64,000 nucleotides of DNA from Opisthocomus hoazin (GCF_030867145.1 NC_134414.1:65788814-65852813), one strand, 5' to 3'; shown: positions 30,301-64,000, counted from the first letter of the stretch. Notes: generated by a model from the letters alone, not told the origin. Numbers and translations: made by a program.

Positions 30301-33300
30301 TTTGCAATCTTATCTGGATCAACAACTGGAAAATTTGCTAGGTCTCTTTGAATCTGTGGAATGATTTGAGGACAGTCCATCTCTTCCAGCCATGCACTGC
30401 TCTCCTCCTGAGGGCAGTCACAGTTTTCATGGTAAACAGGTCCTATGAGGAACACAATCATTATTTTCAATAGGTCACACTATCGAGCTGTTGAGATCAG
30501 AAAGGAGGGCCAGGCACTGGGCATTCATCGCTCAGGGCCAAACCTTCAGCAACTCTAAACAGACATGTTTGAACTTCTTTTGACTCCAATGGAGTCATGC
30601 CAAGCTACATCAGCTTCTGTGTGAGCCCTCTACACGTATTTGCTAGGCAACAGCTTCACAGCGTTTGTTTCTTTTTACTACTTTCAATAGTACGTGCAGG
30701 ACACTTCTAATGAATCCACAATTCCAATGGGATTTGATAGTCCCGACAAGTACTGAGGTCCCGCAGTATCCTAAGCTAATCCTAGAAGACACTGTGGGAC
30801 ACAGTTTGTAAGAAAAAGCCATGACAGGAAATCTGCGTGTAGTGCTGCTTCTTACCTTTTAAAATATATGGAGACTTTGCGACATGTTTATCTCCAGTTT
30901 TGACTTCTATCTTCAGGTTTTTGTAGCTTGCATACATCCTGTATCTGACAAGGAAGGAACCATCTTTCCTGTCTAATACTTGCACACCAACCCGAGTGAA
31001 CTGTTCATCAGGAGCAGTGATCTTCACCTGGAATGCATTTTCACCCGGTGACGAAGTGAACCTATGCAGAGAATAAGCAGGAGCTTAATAAAAAGGGAAA
31101 CACACAGCAGCTTTCTTGGTCTGCTACATTCCTTTTCAAGCTGACAGATTTCCAGTGACTTCACTGAACCACTCTAGGTCTTTACGAGCATATCCTAATG
31201 TTCACAAGCAAGGCACAATTTTTCCGAAGAGAATTTTGTTAGGCTACCTAAAATGTCTCACACTGTTAGAAGCATTAGGTATCAAGAAGGTTCCACTCAG
31301 ATACTAATGAACACACCTCCGAAATCACTTGGTGCCCTACATGTTGAACAGTGTTGGAAATATAGTCTTTGATTACATGGGAACAGAGCACCTCTAAATA
31401 TCCAGCACTGCTCTTCACTAGTAATAGCTCAAGTGTAAAATGATGGAAGGTAGAGAGCATGCAGATAAATGGATCCTGGTAGATGTATCCTGGCATCCCA
31501 TGAGGGTGGTGAGGCACTGGCACAGGTTGCCCAGAGCAGCTGTGGCTGCCCCCTCCCTGGACGTGTTGAAGGCCAAGTTGGATGGGGCTTTGAGCAGCCT
31601 GGTCTAGTGGAAGGTGACTCTGCCCATGACAGGGGGGTTGGAACTAGATGATCTATAAAGTCCCTTCCAACCCAAACCGTTCTACGATTCTATTAAAAAA
31701 ATACTAGAACAAGCTTCAGTTTAGCATCTTAATGAGTCTGTTATTTTTATATACAGAAGTAAAATGCTTCCAGATTATTTTCAGGTATTAAGTAAGTAAA
31801 GAATGAAGTTGGACTTCTTAATCATTCTGGTAGCTCATACAGGGGGAAAAAAATTAAAAGCATATTACAAATGCCAGTGTCTTGGTAGAGAAAAAATCAT
31901 TATAGTGGGATCACGATGTGCACTTACAATATTTTGGTAAAATTCACCGTACACCAATCCCAGAAAAAATCTCCATAAAACCAAGTAAAATAATTTGAAA
32001 AATCATGACGTCATCACATATCATAGAGGTATTAACAAAGCTGGCACCGTCGAAATCCTGCATCTGCCAACTTTCTTCCACATCTTTAAACACAGTCCTA
32101 AATGCGTAGGGAGTGCTTGGGATAAAGAGAGGTAGTGGAAGTGGCTTGGCTGACGGATTACAGACCAGCCACCAGCCCTGTCACCTTTCCTGAAACTTGC
32201 CCAGACATACTAGAGAGCTGCCTGTTCAACTAAATGCAGGAGGCATTTACTGTGCAAGATCAGCTGAGCTGGCAGCTCCCAGACTTGCACGTGCCATGGC
32301 GTATCTAATCTGGACAACCTGGATGGAGCACTCTGAGCTCCTATCCAGCTTATACGGTCAGGGTTTCTTTCCTATGCAAATAGAAAGCCCTCAGCATCCT
32401 CTGAAAACTTAAGTTTACCTATTTCATTCCTATGAAGTTTACCTAATGGCCTGTAGAGCAAATCTTCAACAACTCTACTGATCTCGTATCTACATGTTTA
32501 GGAGAAATACTGACGTTCCTAACAGTGGAAACAAGCAAGACACCTGAGCAGATGTATCGTAAATTATATTAGTTATTGTTAAGGTCTTAACAAAGTAGAA
32601 TAAACCATAAATTGTTGGTTGGACCAATACGTGTGTTTTGCTGTTGAACATTTTTGTTGTCTTTTCTTTTCTCATCCCATCCCCTGGTGGTTATTCAATA
32701 CTCCTGAAGGGGCAACGGGCACAAACTGAAGCATAGGAAGTTCTGTCTGAACATGAGGAAGAACTTCTTCCCTCTGAGGGTGACGGAGCACTGGAACAGG
32801 CTGCCCAGGGACGTTGTGGAGTCTCCTTCTCTGGAGATATTCAAGACCCGCCTGGACAAGGTCCTGTGCAGCCTGCTGTAGGTGACCCTGCTTCGGCAGG
32901 AGGGTTGGACTAGATGATCCCCAGAGGTCCCTTCCAACGCCTACCATTCTGTGATTCTGTGATTAATTGGCTTTTTCTAAGCGACATACAGAAAAAACTC
33001 ATGTAGGGAGCCTGAAGCACCCGTAGTTTCCCTTCCTACGAGAAGATCCCAAGTAAGCTTCTGCCCCGGCGGTGGAAGGGGTGCCGCAGGGAGCCGGGCG
33101 CTGCGCTCCCCCGCAAGAAACCCAGCCGCTGCGAGCCGCACCCGGGGCCCGCCAACACGCAGGCGGCCGCCCGACGCCGCTGAAGCCGCACGCCCGCGCT
33201 GCCTAAAGAGCAGCCGCCGCCGCCGCCGCCGCCGCGCTTACCTCTGCCCCTCGGCGTCCACGGCCTGCACGTAAAAATAGCGAGCGGGCAGGGCGGCCTC

Positions 33301-33411
33301 GGCTCGCAGCCCGGGCCCCCATACCGCGCTGCGCTCGGGGCTCGGCCGGCCGCCCCCGCCCGCCGCCGCAACGGCTCCCAGGGCGACGCAGAGCGGCCAC
33401 AGGCCCCGCAT
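15302..33411 (-). CDS. POGLUT2: POGLUT2 (KDELC1), ER protein O-glucosyltransferase 2
   Basis: Ten coding exons, in transcript order: 33411-33242, 31061-30856, 30442-30237, 29460-29383, 18884-18712, 17656-17419, 16832-16623, 16285-16196, 15641-15537 and 15319-15302. The product is 497 aa (human 502) and all phases agree. The family transfers glucose from UDP-glucose to serine in EGF repeats of Notch and fibrillins in the ER lumen. Residues 1-20 or so form a signal peptide ([17 protein letters not shown]). A filamin-type domain follows (about 25-130), then a CAP10-type glycosyltransferase domain (about 140-480) with WRGRDSR at 303-309. The C-terminus is KDEL. An in-frame ATG 30 bases upstream would put ten polar residues before the signal peptide, so I prefer 33411. 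Intron 4 (10.5 kb) contains an antisense provirus. Confidence 0.96.
19490..19870 (+). mobile_element. old LINE remnant (CR1/L2-like RT end)
   Basis: An open stretch of about 80 codons has the pattern of a LINE reverse transcriptase C-terminus ([13 protein letters not shown], then [10 protein letters not shown], and HEEKLKM...[10 protein letters not shown]). It is more diverged than the other CR1 copies, with no tail seen. It lies in POGLUT2 intron 4 in antisense orientation. Confidence 0.6.
22208..22212. other. target-site duplication of provirus, left copy
   Basis: GTCAC directly precedes the 5' LTR and is repeated directly after the 3' LTR at 28828-28832. A 5-bp duplication fits class III (ERVL/spuma-like) integration. 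Confidence 0.85.
22213..22618 (+). repeat. provirus 5' LTR
   Basis: 406 bp, TG...CA ends (TGTCCTGGGTTTGG ... CCGAAACCAAAACA). It contains a 13-G run and a TGACGTCA element (22328-22335). It is 99.5% identical to the 3' copy by eye. Confidence 0.95.
22625..22643 (+). other. provirus primer binding site (tRNA-Lys type)
   Basis: Six bases after the 5' LTR, TGGCGCCCAAGCGTGGGGC closely matches the complement of the 3' end of tRNA-Lys1,2, the primer of spumaviruses and several other groups. Confidence 0.75.
23200..24600 (+). pseudogene. provirus gag region (fossil)
   Basis: Bounds are approximate. A long open region follows the leader. Its N-terminal part is followed by an Ala/Pro-rich linker and a charged segment, then a capsid-like helical part ([19 protein letters not shown] and WLLRCWDNG). 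The leader upstream also carries a short hydrophobic open frame of unknown meaning. Assigned as gag from position and from resemblance to avian ERV gag; no major-homology motif was relied on. Confidence 0.75.
24750..27930 (+). pseudogene. provirus pro-pol region (fossil)
   Basis: Bounds are approximate. In order: an aspartic protease part ([10 protein letters not shown]), reverse transcriptase ([27 protein letters not shown]), RNase H (ALFTDGSC) and an integrase part ([14 protein letters not shown]). Order and RT type fit class III elements. The region is broken and shares in the few breaks given for the whole element. About 490 bases between it and the 3' LTR encode nothing recognisable, and no env is present. 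Confidence 0.85.
28422..28827 (+). repeat. provirus 3' LTR
   Basis: 406 bp, same length as the 5' LTR, with two single-base differences by eye. It is preceded by a purine-rich tract (about 28403-28420) and followed by the GTCAC target copy. Confidence 0.95.
31501..31694 (+). mobile_element. CR1 3' fragment
   Basis: The end of CR1 ORF2 (GTGGTGAGGCACTGGCACAG onward) plus the 3' UTR (GTTGGAACTAGATGATC ... CCCTTCCAACCC) and a tail like TTCTACGATTCTATT. It lies in POGLUT2 intron 1, antisense to the gene. Confidence 0.9.
32708..32963 (+). mobile_element. CR1 3' fragment (second, different subfamily)
   Basis: The CR1 end starts at GGGGCAACGGGCACAAACTG and runs to an ATTCTGTGATTCTGTGATT tail. The UTR differs from the copy at 31.5 kb, so these are two insertions, not one. 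It is in POGLUT2 intron 1, about 280 bases from exon 1. Confidence 0.92.
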
Positions 33412-34030
33412 TGACAGCGCTTCCCCTGAACGGAGAAACACCGCCGGGGCGCGGGAGGGGGCGCGGCCGGGACCTTCCTCCTTCCCTCACCGCGGCGCCG
33501 GGGACTCCCGCCCTCGGCGCGGCTGCATGGAGCGGGGAGCGGGGAGGAGGGGGAGCGCCCGCCCGCCGGCTCGGCTCCTCCGCGCACCAGCCCCGCCGCG
33601 CCTCCGGGGGGCGGGGCGGAGAGGGGCGGGGCGACCTCCCGCCACGCCCACCGGCTTCCGCGCACCCCGGCGCTGGGAGGCGTGGTCCGGCTGGGCGGCG
33701 GTTGGCGGCGCGCGCCGGGTTACTTCAGGGCTGCCTCAGTCCAGCGCGCGGCTCTCCTCAGGGGAAGGGACTGAGGGGAGGCGGCTCTGCCCGTGTCCCT
33801 GACTGCCGCATGCCGGTATCTCAGTGCCGCTCTTTTCTCCGTGCCGGGAGCTCAAGTTCCCCCGCTCGCCGTTTGCTCCGTTTCCATGACGTTAGGGTGA
33901 GAAGTAGAGAGCTTACAACCGGGAAAACGGGTTCTCGGGGTTCGCCCCAGCGCGGCAGAAGGAGGTGCCCTCCATCTGGAAGCTCGGGTCACCATCGTGG
34001 AGTGGCGGGCACCACACCAGCCCGCCTTGG
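33040..34030 (-). promoter_or_regulatory. POGLUT2: POGLUT2 CpG-island promoter
   Basis: A very G+C- and CpG-rich island covers POGLUT2 exon 1 and about 600 bases upstream of its start codon, with several GC boxes (GGGCGGGGC type, near 33600-33640). No TATA box is evident. Long open frames in this island are composition effects. Confidence 0.75.
33212..33237 (-). repeat. (CGG)n triplet repeat at start of POGLUT2 intron 1
   Basis: About eight uninterrupted triplets (GCC on the plus strand, GGC on the transcript) begin within a few bases of the exon 1 donor, inside the CpG island. Triplet runs of this type are often variable in length. Confidence 0.85.
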
Positions 34031-34034
34031 GTGA

Positions 34035-35880
34035 TTCAGTCACCCTTTGGCTGTCAAATGATCCAACCTCAGGTTTAACGAGCAGATAAAAAGTGTAAAA
34101 AAAGAAAGAAACCCACAACGTTTACTGAAGGATTTCAAATCATAAATGTACTAATTTTAGTCCAAATAAATACTCAGTGTCTCCGTATTTCAGCTTTCAC
34201 TCCTGAAACTCCAGAATTTCTAGGTTATCCAGAAGCGAGCAAGCCAAAGGCGGTTCAGGTTGGACAAATGGCAATGATGCATGCGTGCATTCCTAAATGG
34301 AGATTTTCTAAGAGGTCAGAGTTTGGCTATAATGTTCTGCTTTTCTGAGTGGTTTTACATATGTACACAAAATCTTGAAAACTTCAAACGGGTCTCTTGG
34401 AACCGGTCGGGGTCAAGAGCGTTGGACTCTGAAAAGCGCTGCAACTTCTGCACAGAAGAGCAAATGCGTAAAGCAAGCGTGAAATGCTGACGCTATTCCC
34501 AAGCACATACGTACACACACATACCCTAATGCTTTTCTTTGTCATTTAGCTACGGAAACATTACCAAAATTAAGGCTTCCTTGTGTGAGAACTTTAATCC
34601 CAAATGATGCTTTCAATTTTGCTCTTTATTGCTTTTCTCTTGTTAAGGCAAACAACACAGAAAATTGAACCTCGTCACAAGGAGTCATGAATTTCAAAGA
34701 GATTTTCTATTTTGCGTTTTGAACTACCGCAAATACGTTTATAGAAAAGCACACCAAAAAAATCACTTGCTTTGAGAAAACTGTGAGCTGAGAAAGGACC
34801 ACTAGGGTCGATGAGCATGGTGTTTTCCAACCAGCAGCCTCATTACAAAATGCCTTAAAAAATTGTCAAGGTCCACCTCTTAAAGACACAGTTTTTGATC
34901 CCTGCTGTTCTCATTGGCATGATTTCCCATGACATTCAGCAGCTAGAAGACTTGCAACTTCCAGTCTAAACATTCATGCAGGCCCTATTTTCTATCCATG
35001 ACCCTCCAGCTGCTCTCCCTTCCCCATCTCTACTCTCTTGACGTATTTTACAGGCTGCAACCACGCTCCTTCTCAGCTTACGTTTCGCTGTACGAGACAA
35101 GCCAGCCTCCTTTAGCGGAAGAGAACTTTAAAGATTTTTTTTTTTATTTAAAAAGAAATCTCAAATAGCTACAGAATTTACAGAACGTCCTTCCTCTTCC
35201 TGCCCAGGGGCACTGGCACGTTAACAAAAGCACAGCAGCGGCGAAGCAACGGTGACAGACTTCTGCCCTCCCGCCGTTCTCCCCTCCAGCTTCTCTTCCC
35301 CCCCCACCAGCGCAGCTCGGGGAATCCTCGTGCAGATCTGGCACCGTTTGTCAGCACCCAAACAAGCTGCGAAATAAATCACGCGACCTAATTTTAGTCC
35401 CGGCTGGCAAAGCCAACGTCGCTGCTATCCTAATGCCTGTAATCTGGCTCAGACAAAAAATGCCTTTTTTTTTTTATTTAATCACTTCAAGGGCTGTTGG
35501 CCGACGAAGCCTCACCAGGCTTCCAGCTGGCAAAGGTGTGAGGGACGCTCTCCACGACGCGAGTCCGGGATGAAGCCACGCCGAGTCCTGAACCCCACCT
35601 AGGTCGTGCCTTCCTCGGGCCCAGGGCGCAGCGAACCGGGCTGTGCCTGCCATCGCCGGGGGACTGCTGCAGCTTCGCCCCGCCCGGCCACCGAACGGCA
35701 ACCGCGCAGCGCTGGACGTCTGGGGAGAGAAGACCCGGTTCTCCTCTCCGTTATTCGCAGCAGCTCCCGCGGAAACTTCCTCTGGGAGCCGGGGCCCCGA
35801 GGGCTGAGGGCACTGCGGTCACCACGGGCACGGAACCCCCTGCCAGCAGGGCACAACCCGGCCACCTTTCTCTGCTTAGG
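34035..35880. other. head-to-head spacer, no gene seen
   Basis: Between the POGLUT2 and BIVM CpG islands the sequence is mostly A/T-rich with a moderately G+C-rich part near 35.2-35.85 kb. I recognise no exon, RNA gene or repeat. Confidence 0.5.
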
Positions 35881-35889
35881 TTTTTGTTG

Positions 35890-36830
35890 TACATTTTGTA
35901 ACTGCTTTGTTGTAAGAGTAACCCTTCAGTATTACAGATCCGAATATTTAAATGCCTCCCGCGCCACGTTCGTGTCGTGTCGGAAACACGCGGGCTGCGG
36001 CGGGGACGAGAGGGGACACGCTGCCAGCGGCTCCGGACGCCGCCACCTCACGCAGCGCTCCGCGCCCTCACGCCTCTCCCCGCGGCACGGCTGCTCCGGG
36101 CGGGCTCACCGCGCCCGGGGAAACCGGAGCAGCCCGCTGCGGTGAGGGCCGGGGTGCCCCCGGGCCCGCCGAGGCGGGGGTCCCGGCGGCTCCGGAGCCG
36201 GGCTGCCTCACCCAGCACCCACAACGCCGCGGACGACCGCGGGGGAAAGGGGAAATGGCGCCGCGGGTCCCCCCGGCCGGCGGCGGGAGTTGGTGCCGGC
36301 CGGCGGCGGCGGGGGGCGGTGGGGGCGCAGGTGAGCCCGCGGCGCGGCGCCCTGCCCCCCGCGCGCGCCGCGTCTGCTTCCGGCGCGCCTGCGCCCCCGC
36401 TCCGCCGCGGCCGGGGGAGGCGACGCGGGCGGGAGGGCGCGCAGGTACCGGGCCGGGAGCGCGGGCCGCGCGGGGGAGCAGCCGCCCCTCCCTCCCTCCC
36501 CGGCTGCGGGAGGGCGCGGGCCCACACCGCCCCCCCCTTGGGCTCCGCTGCCGCCGAGCCGCGGCCCTTCCCCCCAGCGCGGGGCTGTTCATTCTGGAAC
36601 CGTCCGCCGGTGCCCCCGGGCAGCCTTCCGAGGCGCGGGCGGCGGTGCGCAGCTGCTGGGAGCGCAGTCCGGCGCTGTGCTGTCTCGCGTCTGGGCGGGC
36701 CGGAGGCGCGTAAGCGCGGCAGGGCCCGTAGCAGCGTCCGAAGGAGCGGTGGCACTGGGGCGGGGGTGGGGAGCCCGCGGTCGGCGGCGCGGTGGCGGCC
36801 CCTGGCATGCCCGTAAGCCCTAGCTTCGCT
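35890..36830 (+). promoter_or_regulatory. BIVM: BIVM CpG-island promoter and likely noncoding exon 1
   Basis: A dense CpG island lies upstream of BIVM. The best donor is GGCGCAG then GTGAGC at 36331, so a first exon probably ends at 36330 and splices to the acceptor before 37270. A second weaker donor-like site is CGCAG then GTACCGG near 36445. The transcription start is unknown. Confidence 0.6.
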
Positions 36831-37269
36831 CGCAGCGACAGCGTGCGGGAGGCTTCACAGCTGAGCGGCCTGAAGTTGCTGTCTCTCCGATTAATTAATC
36901 TACATTTGTGTTCCACGTATGCAGGGTATGGTGGCTATAAAGAAATAGAAGTGATCAACCGCAACCGTGTAAATATCAGAAGGGGTTTTTTTTTTGTTGT
37001 TGTGGTTGTTTTTTATACTCCTGTACTGGTTTACAAGTGTGATTACTCGTGATGTCCTCATCTTGGTATCACTGTGGTGTATGCTGTTGGCACCTCGCGA
37101 ATGATAAAAAGTGCTGTTTGTGGAATTCTGAAGGCGCTCAGGAATTGCGTGTGGTATACTGTGTATCTTGAAGGGTATTTCAGCTTGTATTGGATCTGAG
37201 TTCAAAGGTAATCGCCGTGTATTTTTGTGTCTATTGAGACACATGTACTGACTTCTCGTCTTCTTTCAG

Positions 37270-37384
37270 GTACCTCATCGATACTTTGCAGAAGCAATGG
37301 AAGCAATGATGCAAACTCTATTGTAGTTAAAGCATAAAGGAAAAAACTGTTCTTAACTGTACCATACTCTTTCAGTATCGTTCA
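37270..37384 (+). other. BIVM: BIVM 5' UTR part of exon 2, with upstream ORFs
   Basis: A clear acceptor (CTTCTTTCAG) precedes 37270, leaving 115 untranslated bases before the BIVM ATG. This leader has a 9-codon ORF at 37297-37326 whose ATG has a good context (G at -3, G at +4). The BIVM ATG itself has a poor context (T at -3, C at +4). Confidence 0.65.
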
Positions 37385-49373
<11,989 letters not shown>

Positions 49374-49501
49374 AATTAACTTGAGGTAATAGAGTCAATA
49401 TATAAAAGTTAGTTTTAATCAAGACATATTAGGGATCTATTAGTCCTAGAATACATATGAATAGAAATTATGGTATAAGATACAGCTTCATAATTATTAA
49501 A

Positions 49502-50581
49502 TAAATATGATGATATGGTTGCAATGGATGAGATCTGATGTATAAACTGACAGATAAGCACAGATTATTGTAATATTGCAATCAAAAGTAAATATGACAG
49601 CTGAATCAATCATTTCTTTTGAAATAATTGTACTATGTCCTTACATGTGAAAACAAAAGAGCAGGCTGAAATTAGTCAATGTCACAAACAGACTTCACTG
49701 AATATATTTGGTATTCCAAAGCATGAAAATTTATGATATGACTTTATAAAAAAGGGTTATTCTGCAAACGGTGTAAGGATAACAGTAAACATTGCCTTCC
49801 TTTTTAACACTCTGTTTTATTCAGGCTGCCCATACCCAGCGAAAAGGAGAAGAATCGCATAGGTTAGAAAACCTTGTCAGATTTACAGCGTGAATGTACA
49901 TTCTCCATTTAGTTCCCGGTAGATTTCTGTCAGTCAGATAATCATACTTTGTTGAGCAGGTCTCAGTTTCTTTTCCCTTAGCTGGGTGCCTGTTTTGGAC
50001 TGAGAGGAATCGCCTGTGGCAGGGAAAGTTCGAGGCCGGGACCGTCTTTACTGCTTCTGCTGGGTGGGTACAGTGGCTGAATTCTTGTCCGGGAGCCCCT
50101 GGAGAGCACGGACTCATGAAATTCAGCATTGAAAAAGCTGCATTTACCATTAGCCAAGTGAGCTAGCTGGAGGCCGCGTTCTGTTGGCAGTTCTTTTCCT
50201 CGTTCAGTCTTAAAACCTCTGCCGTTTTTCTGCTGCTCTTTCCATGTTGTATGAAGGGGATGCAAGTGCGGGAAACTGCTGGCAGCCCTGATGATATACC
50301 TCTCGGACAGCAAACAGTTCAAGCTTTTTCTGGTGTCTGTGTGCGGTCTTTTTGCATCCTGTCCTCGTCCCCCCCCCAGTTTGACATGTATCCAGTTGTT
50401 TGTCCAGACACATCTCGGCAGTTGTGAACTTCTGTGTACAAATGTTTATACCTCCTCAAGGATTCATTTTTCTGACATAAAAAGATTTGTCATGGAATGC
50501 AGGGGTTTTGTAGGCTGCTGCTTTTGTTAACCAAAAATGGGAGACTTTTAGACTTTTGTTCATTCAATAAAATTTTGGTTT
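49502..50581 (+). terminator. BIVM: BIVM 3' UTR and poly(A) signals
   Basis: AATAAA occurs at 49502-49507 and at 50576-50581. The second is followed by a T/G-rich stretch (TTTGGTTTGTATTTTGTTG) typical of a cleavage site, so a 3' UTR of about 1.2 kb is likely. Open frames here on the minus strand match nothing. Confidence 0.6.
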
Positions 50582-50779
50582 GTATTTTGTTGCTTGGCTT
50601 TCATTTGCCTGGGGAAGGGTGACCCTACGTTCAGTGAAGGTTTATGGAAAAGTAGGTAAGCGGAGGACGGGGATCGCAGCCTCTGCGTAGCAAAGCGATG
50701 CTGGAGGTGGGATCTCCTTGCTGATAACCCTGTGCAGCCGCTGTGACTTCATTTCCCAAAGCCTGCGGGCTTTCCTTTA

Positions 50780-51650
50780 TCCTTAAGCAGGTGTGTGGTG
50801 AGGGGCTTGGGTGGCTTCAGGGGCCTTGTTCTGCCCGTGGGTCGGAGGCTGAGGGACGCGGAGGGGCCGGAGCTCCCAGCGTCAGCAGAAGGCGGTGCCG
50901 GCCCCGGGGCGGGGTGCCAGGAGCTCCCCGAGGGACTCCCAGGTGTCGGGAGGAGGCGGTGGGGGCCGCACGCCCACGGCAGCCAGAGCCGCGGGGGGCG
51001 ATGCCGGGGCGGCCGAGGGGCGTCCCGCAGGCCGCCTGCGAAGCGGCTCCCCGCCAGGCCGCCGCACGGCCCGGCCCCGCCACGGCGCTCGGCCCCGCCC
51101 CGCCAACCGCGCCTCCCGGCGGGCAGCGGGGCAGCGCCAGGCAGGCGCATGCGCCCGCGGGGCGGCAGAGGGGCTGCGCGGACGGTTCCGGTGCCCGGTA
51201 CCGGTGCCCCTTGCCCCCGCCGCTCCGCAGGTGAGCCCTACGGCGGCCCCCCGCCTTCCCTCGCCCCGCCTCGCCGCGGCCTGGCGGCCTTCCCTTCGCC
51301 TTCCCTCGGGCCGGGCCCGGTCGCCGCCTCGGCGTGTCCCCGGGACGGGGGTGGGGGGGGTGCCTGGGGCCGTGGCGGTCTCTGCGGAGCCGCCTGATGG
51401 CCGGCCGGCCGGAGGGCCGCTGGAACGCCGCGCTCCACCGGATTTTGTTGTGTTTTTGAGGTACCACAGGCTGAGGGAGTCGCGCGGAACCGGCCCGAAC
51501 GGCTGCCGGGGCGGCGGGGAGCCCTCCCCTCCCCTTCCCTCCCCAGCCCGCCTCGTCGCTCCTGTTGGAAAGCACGAGTGGCCGCCTGATCGTTCCTTCT
51601 TCCCCCGTCCCTCTCGGATCCCGCTCTCCCGGGGCAGCTGAGAGAGGGCG
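50780..51650 (+). promoter_or_regulatory. ERCC5: ERCC5 CpG-island promoter and 5' UTR
   Basis: Strong CpG island ending at the ERCC5 start codon and extending a little into intron 1, with several GC boxes and no TATA. The island starts only about 200 bases after the likely BIVM poly(A) site. A TGA at 51639-51641 is in frame with the ATG at 51651. Confidence 0.75.
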
Positions 51651-63135
<11,485 letters not shown>

Positions 63136-63145
63136 ATATCCTTTT
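63136..63145 (+). other. ERCC5: U12-type (AT-AC) splice donor after ERCC5 exon 13
   Basis: ATATCCTTTT is the near-invariant minor-spliceosome 5' site. Cutting here leaves ...QIR plus GA, which fits the known protein (IRE-FCQRYF) when the next exon starts with A or G. No GT donor nearby preserves the protein. The acceptor is beyond the window. Confidence 0.85.
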
Positions 63146-64000
63146 ACTGTGTGGCAGGACTTGTTAGCTGCAAGTACTCAGGTTGAAGTTCATAAGGCTT
63201 GTCAGTGATTCAGTAACGGAGTGTCAGATTCTTAACATCTCATTGGTGTGAGGGGCCCCCAGCACTGTCTGCATGCGCTCCCCCACAACGATACCGGCTC
63301 TGGAATGGCAGGGAATGCAGCCATGCATGTGTGGCACTCGGGGCTGCTCTGCCCTGCTGAGAGAGGGGGCTGCTTCACGTCTCTGTGTGCAAAGAGAGTC
63401 TCGTAGCTGGGCTGACTAGTTTGTTGTGCTGTGCATAGTTCTAGACTTAGGGTGGGATTGTTTGCATGCTCCTGACGTACGTTCACTGTCTTTCACAACA
63501 AAGTTTCAAAGACGAGTCAGAAATGGTGATGCAGTCTGCGCTTTGTCCTTGGGTTAGTCACTGCATTTCTTGCATCCGTTGCAGTTTGAGCTGCAGTGAA
63601 TTGGTGAAAAGTAGATGACAATGCATGTACAGCTGACAGTGTTTTAAAGAGTAAATGAAACTTCATGTGTGTGCAAGTGCAAAAAAATAAGGTTTATTTA
63701 TTTATAGGTATTTTGTCTTACAGTAGTACCATATAGCCAAAATGAGTTCTGTCTTCACTGAGACGGGCATTTGGAAATTATGATATTAGAGAAGAAGTTC
63801 TGTAACTAAGAGAAATGTAACAGTGTGATTAAGATACATGGTGTAATACTGGAACCATCCACATAAGTCAGCAGTAATAACTTAGAGTATTTTCTCTGGT
63901 TTTGTAGTGGCAAAAGCTTTGAAGTAGAGTAACCGTTCTCCAGACATTGTTTATTTGAGGAATTCTCACTTTCTGTGTTTACAAAATACTAGTAATAGCC
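63146..64000 (+). other. ERCC5 intron 13, partial
   Basis: No segment in this stretch encodes the expected next peptide (FCQRYFGWNR), so the next exon lies beyond the window. No repeat is recognised. Confidence 0.7.

Noticed and set aside
33036-34034. Frames of about 200 codons around POGLUT2 exon 1
   Set aside because: Only the exon 1 frame with a signal peptide and correct donor is supported; the others are CpG-island artefacts.
35952-36916. Open frames of 235-282 codons on both strands in the BIVM CpG island
   Set aside because: Very high G+C removes stop codons in all frames. The peptides are low-complexity Arg/Pro/Ala/Gly with no family resemblance.
50743-51641. Long overlapping frames upstream of ERCC5
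   Set aside because: Same composition effect in a CpG island; no splice logic and no similarity.

Overview
The window is vertebrate nuclear DNA, almost certainly from a bird. Several 5'-truncated CR1 LINEs carry the avian-type 3' tail, introns are short to medium, and four host genes are 1:1 matches to a conserved amniote block (human 13q33: TEX30, POGLUT2, BIVM, ERCC5). The species cannot be named from the sequence.

Layout. 1-7.9 kb: intergenic, with one CR1 (3.7-4.5 kb) and no gene I can support. 8.36-13.89 kb, plus strand: TEX30, complete (5 coding exons, 227 aa), starting in a CpG island with a perfect CRE next to the start codon. 15.30-33.41 kb, minus strand: POGLUT2 (KDELC1), complete (10 coding exons, 497 aa), tail-to-tail with TEX30. 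Its intron 4 holds an antisense, young ERVL-like provirus (22213-28827) with two 406-bp LTRs and a GTCAC target duplication. Intron 1 holds two CR1 tails. 33-37 kb: head-to-head promoter interval of POGLUT2 and BIVM with two CpG islands. 37.39-49.37 kb, plus: BIVM, complete (9 coding exons, 505 aa). 51.65-63.14 kb, plus: ERCC5/XPG, first 13 coding exons (about 921 codons); the last exons lie beyond the window. Its exon 3 uses a GC donor and exon 13 ends at a U12-type AT donor.

The genes do not form one pathway. TEX30 is a predicted alpha/beta hydrolase, POGLUT2 is an ER O-glucosyltransferase for EGF repeats, BIVM is a protein of unknown function, and ERCC5 is the 3' endonuclease of nucleotide excision repair. 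I rebuilt every exon by hand; all junctions keep frame and total lengths are close to the human proteins as I remember them. I found no convincing new multi-gene system. The most interesting points are the POGLUT2 micro-exon that carries the ER-retention signal, the non-canonical ERCC5 splice sites, an internal SPRT repeat in the XPG spacer, a possible papain-like signature in BIVM, upstream ORFs in the BIVM leader, and the loss of frame for a human-style BIVM-ERCC5 fusion.
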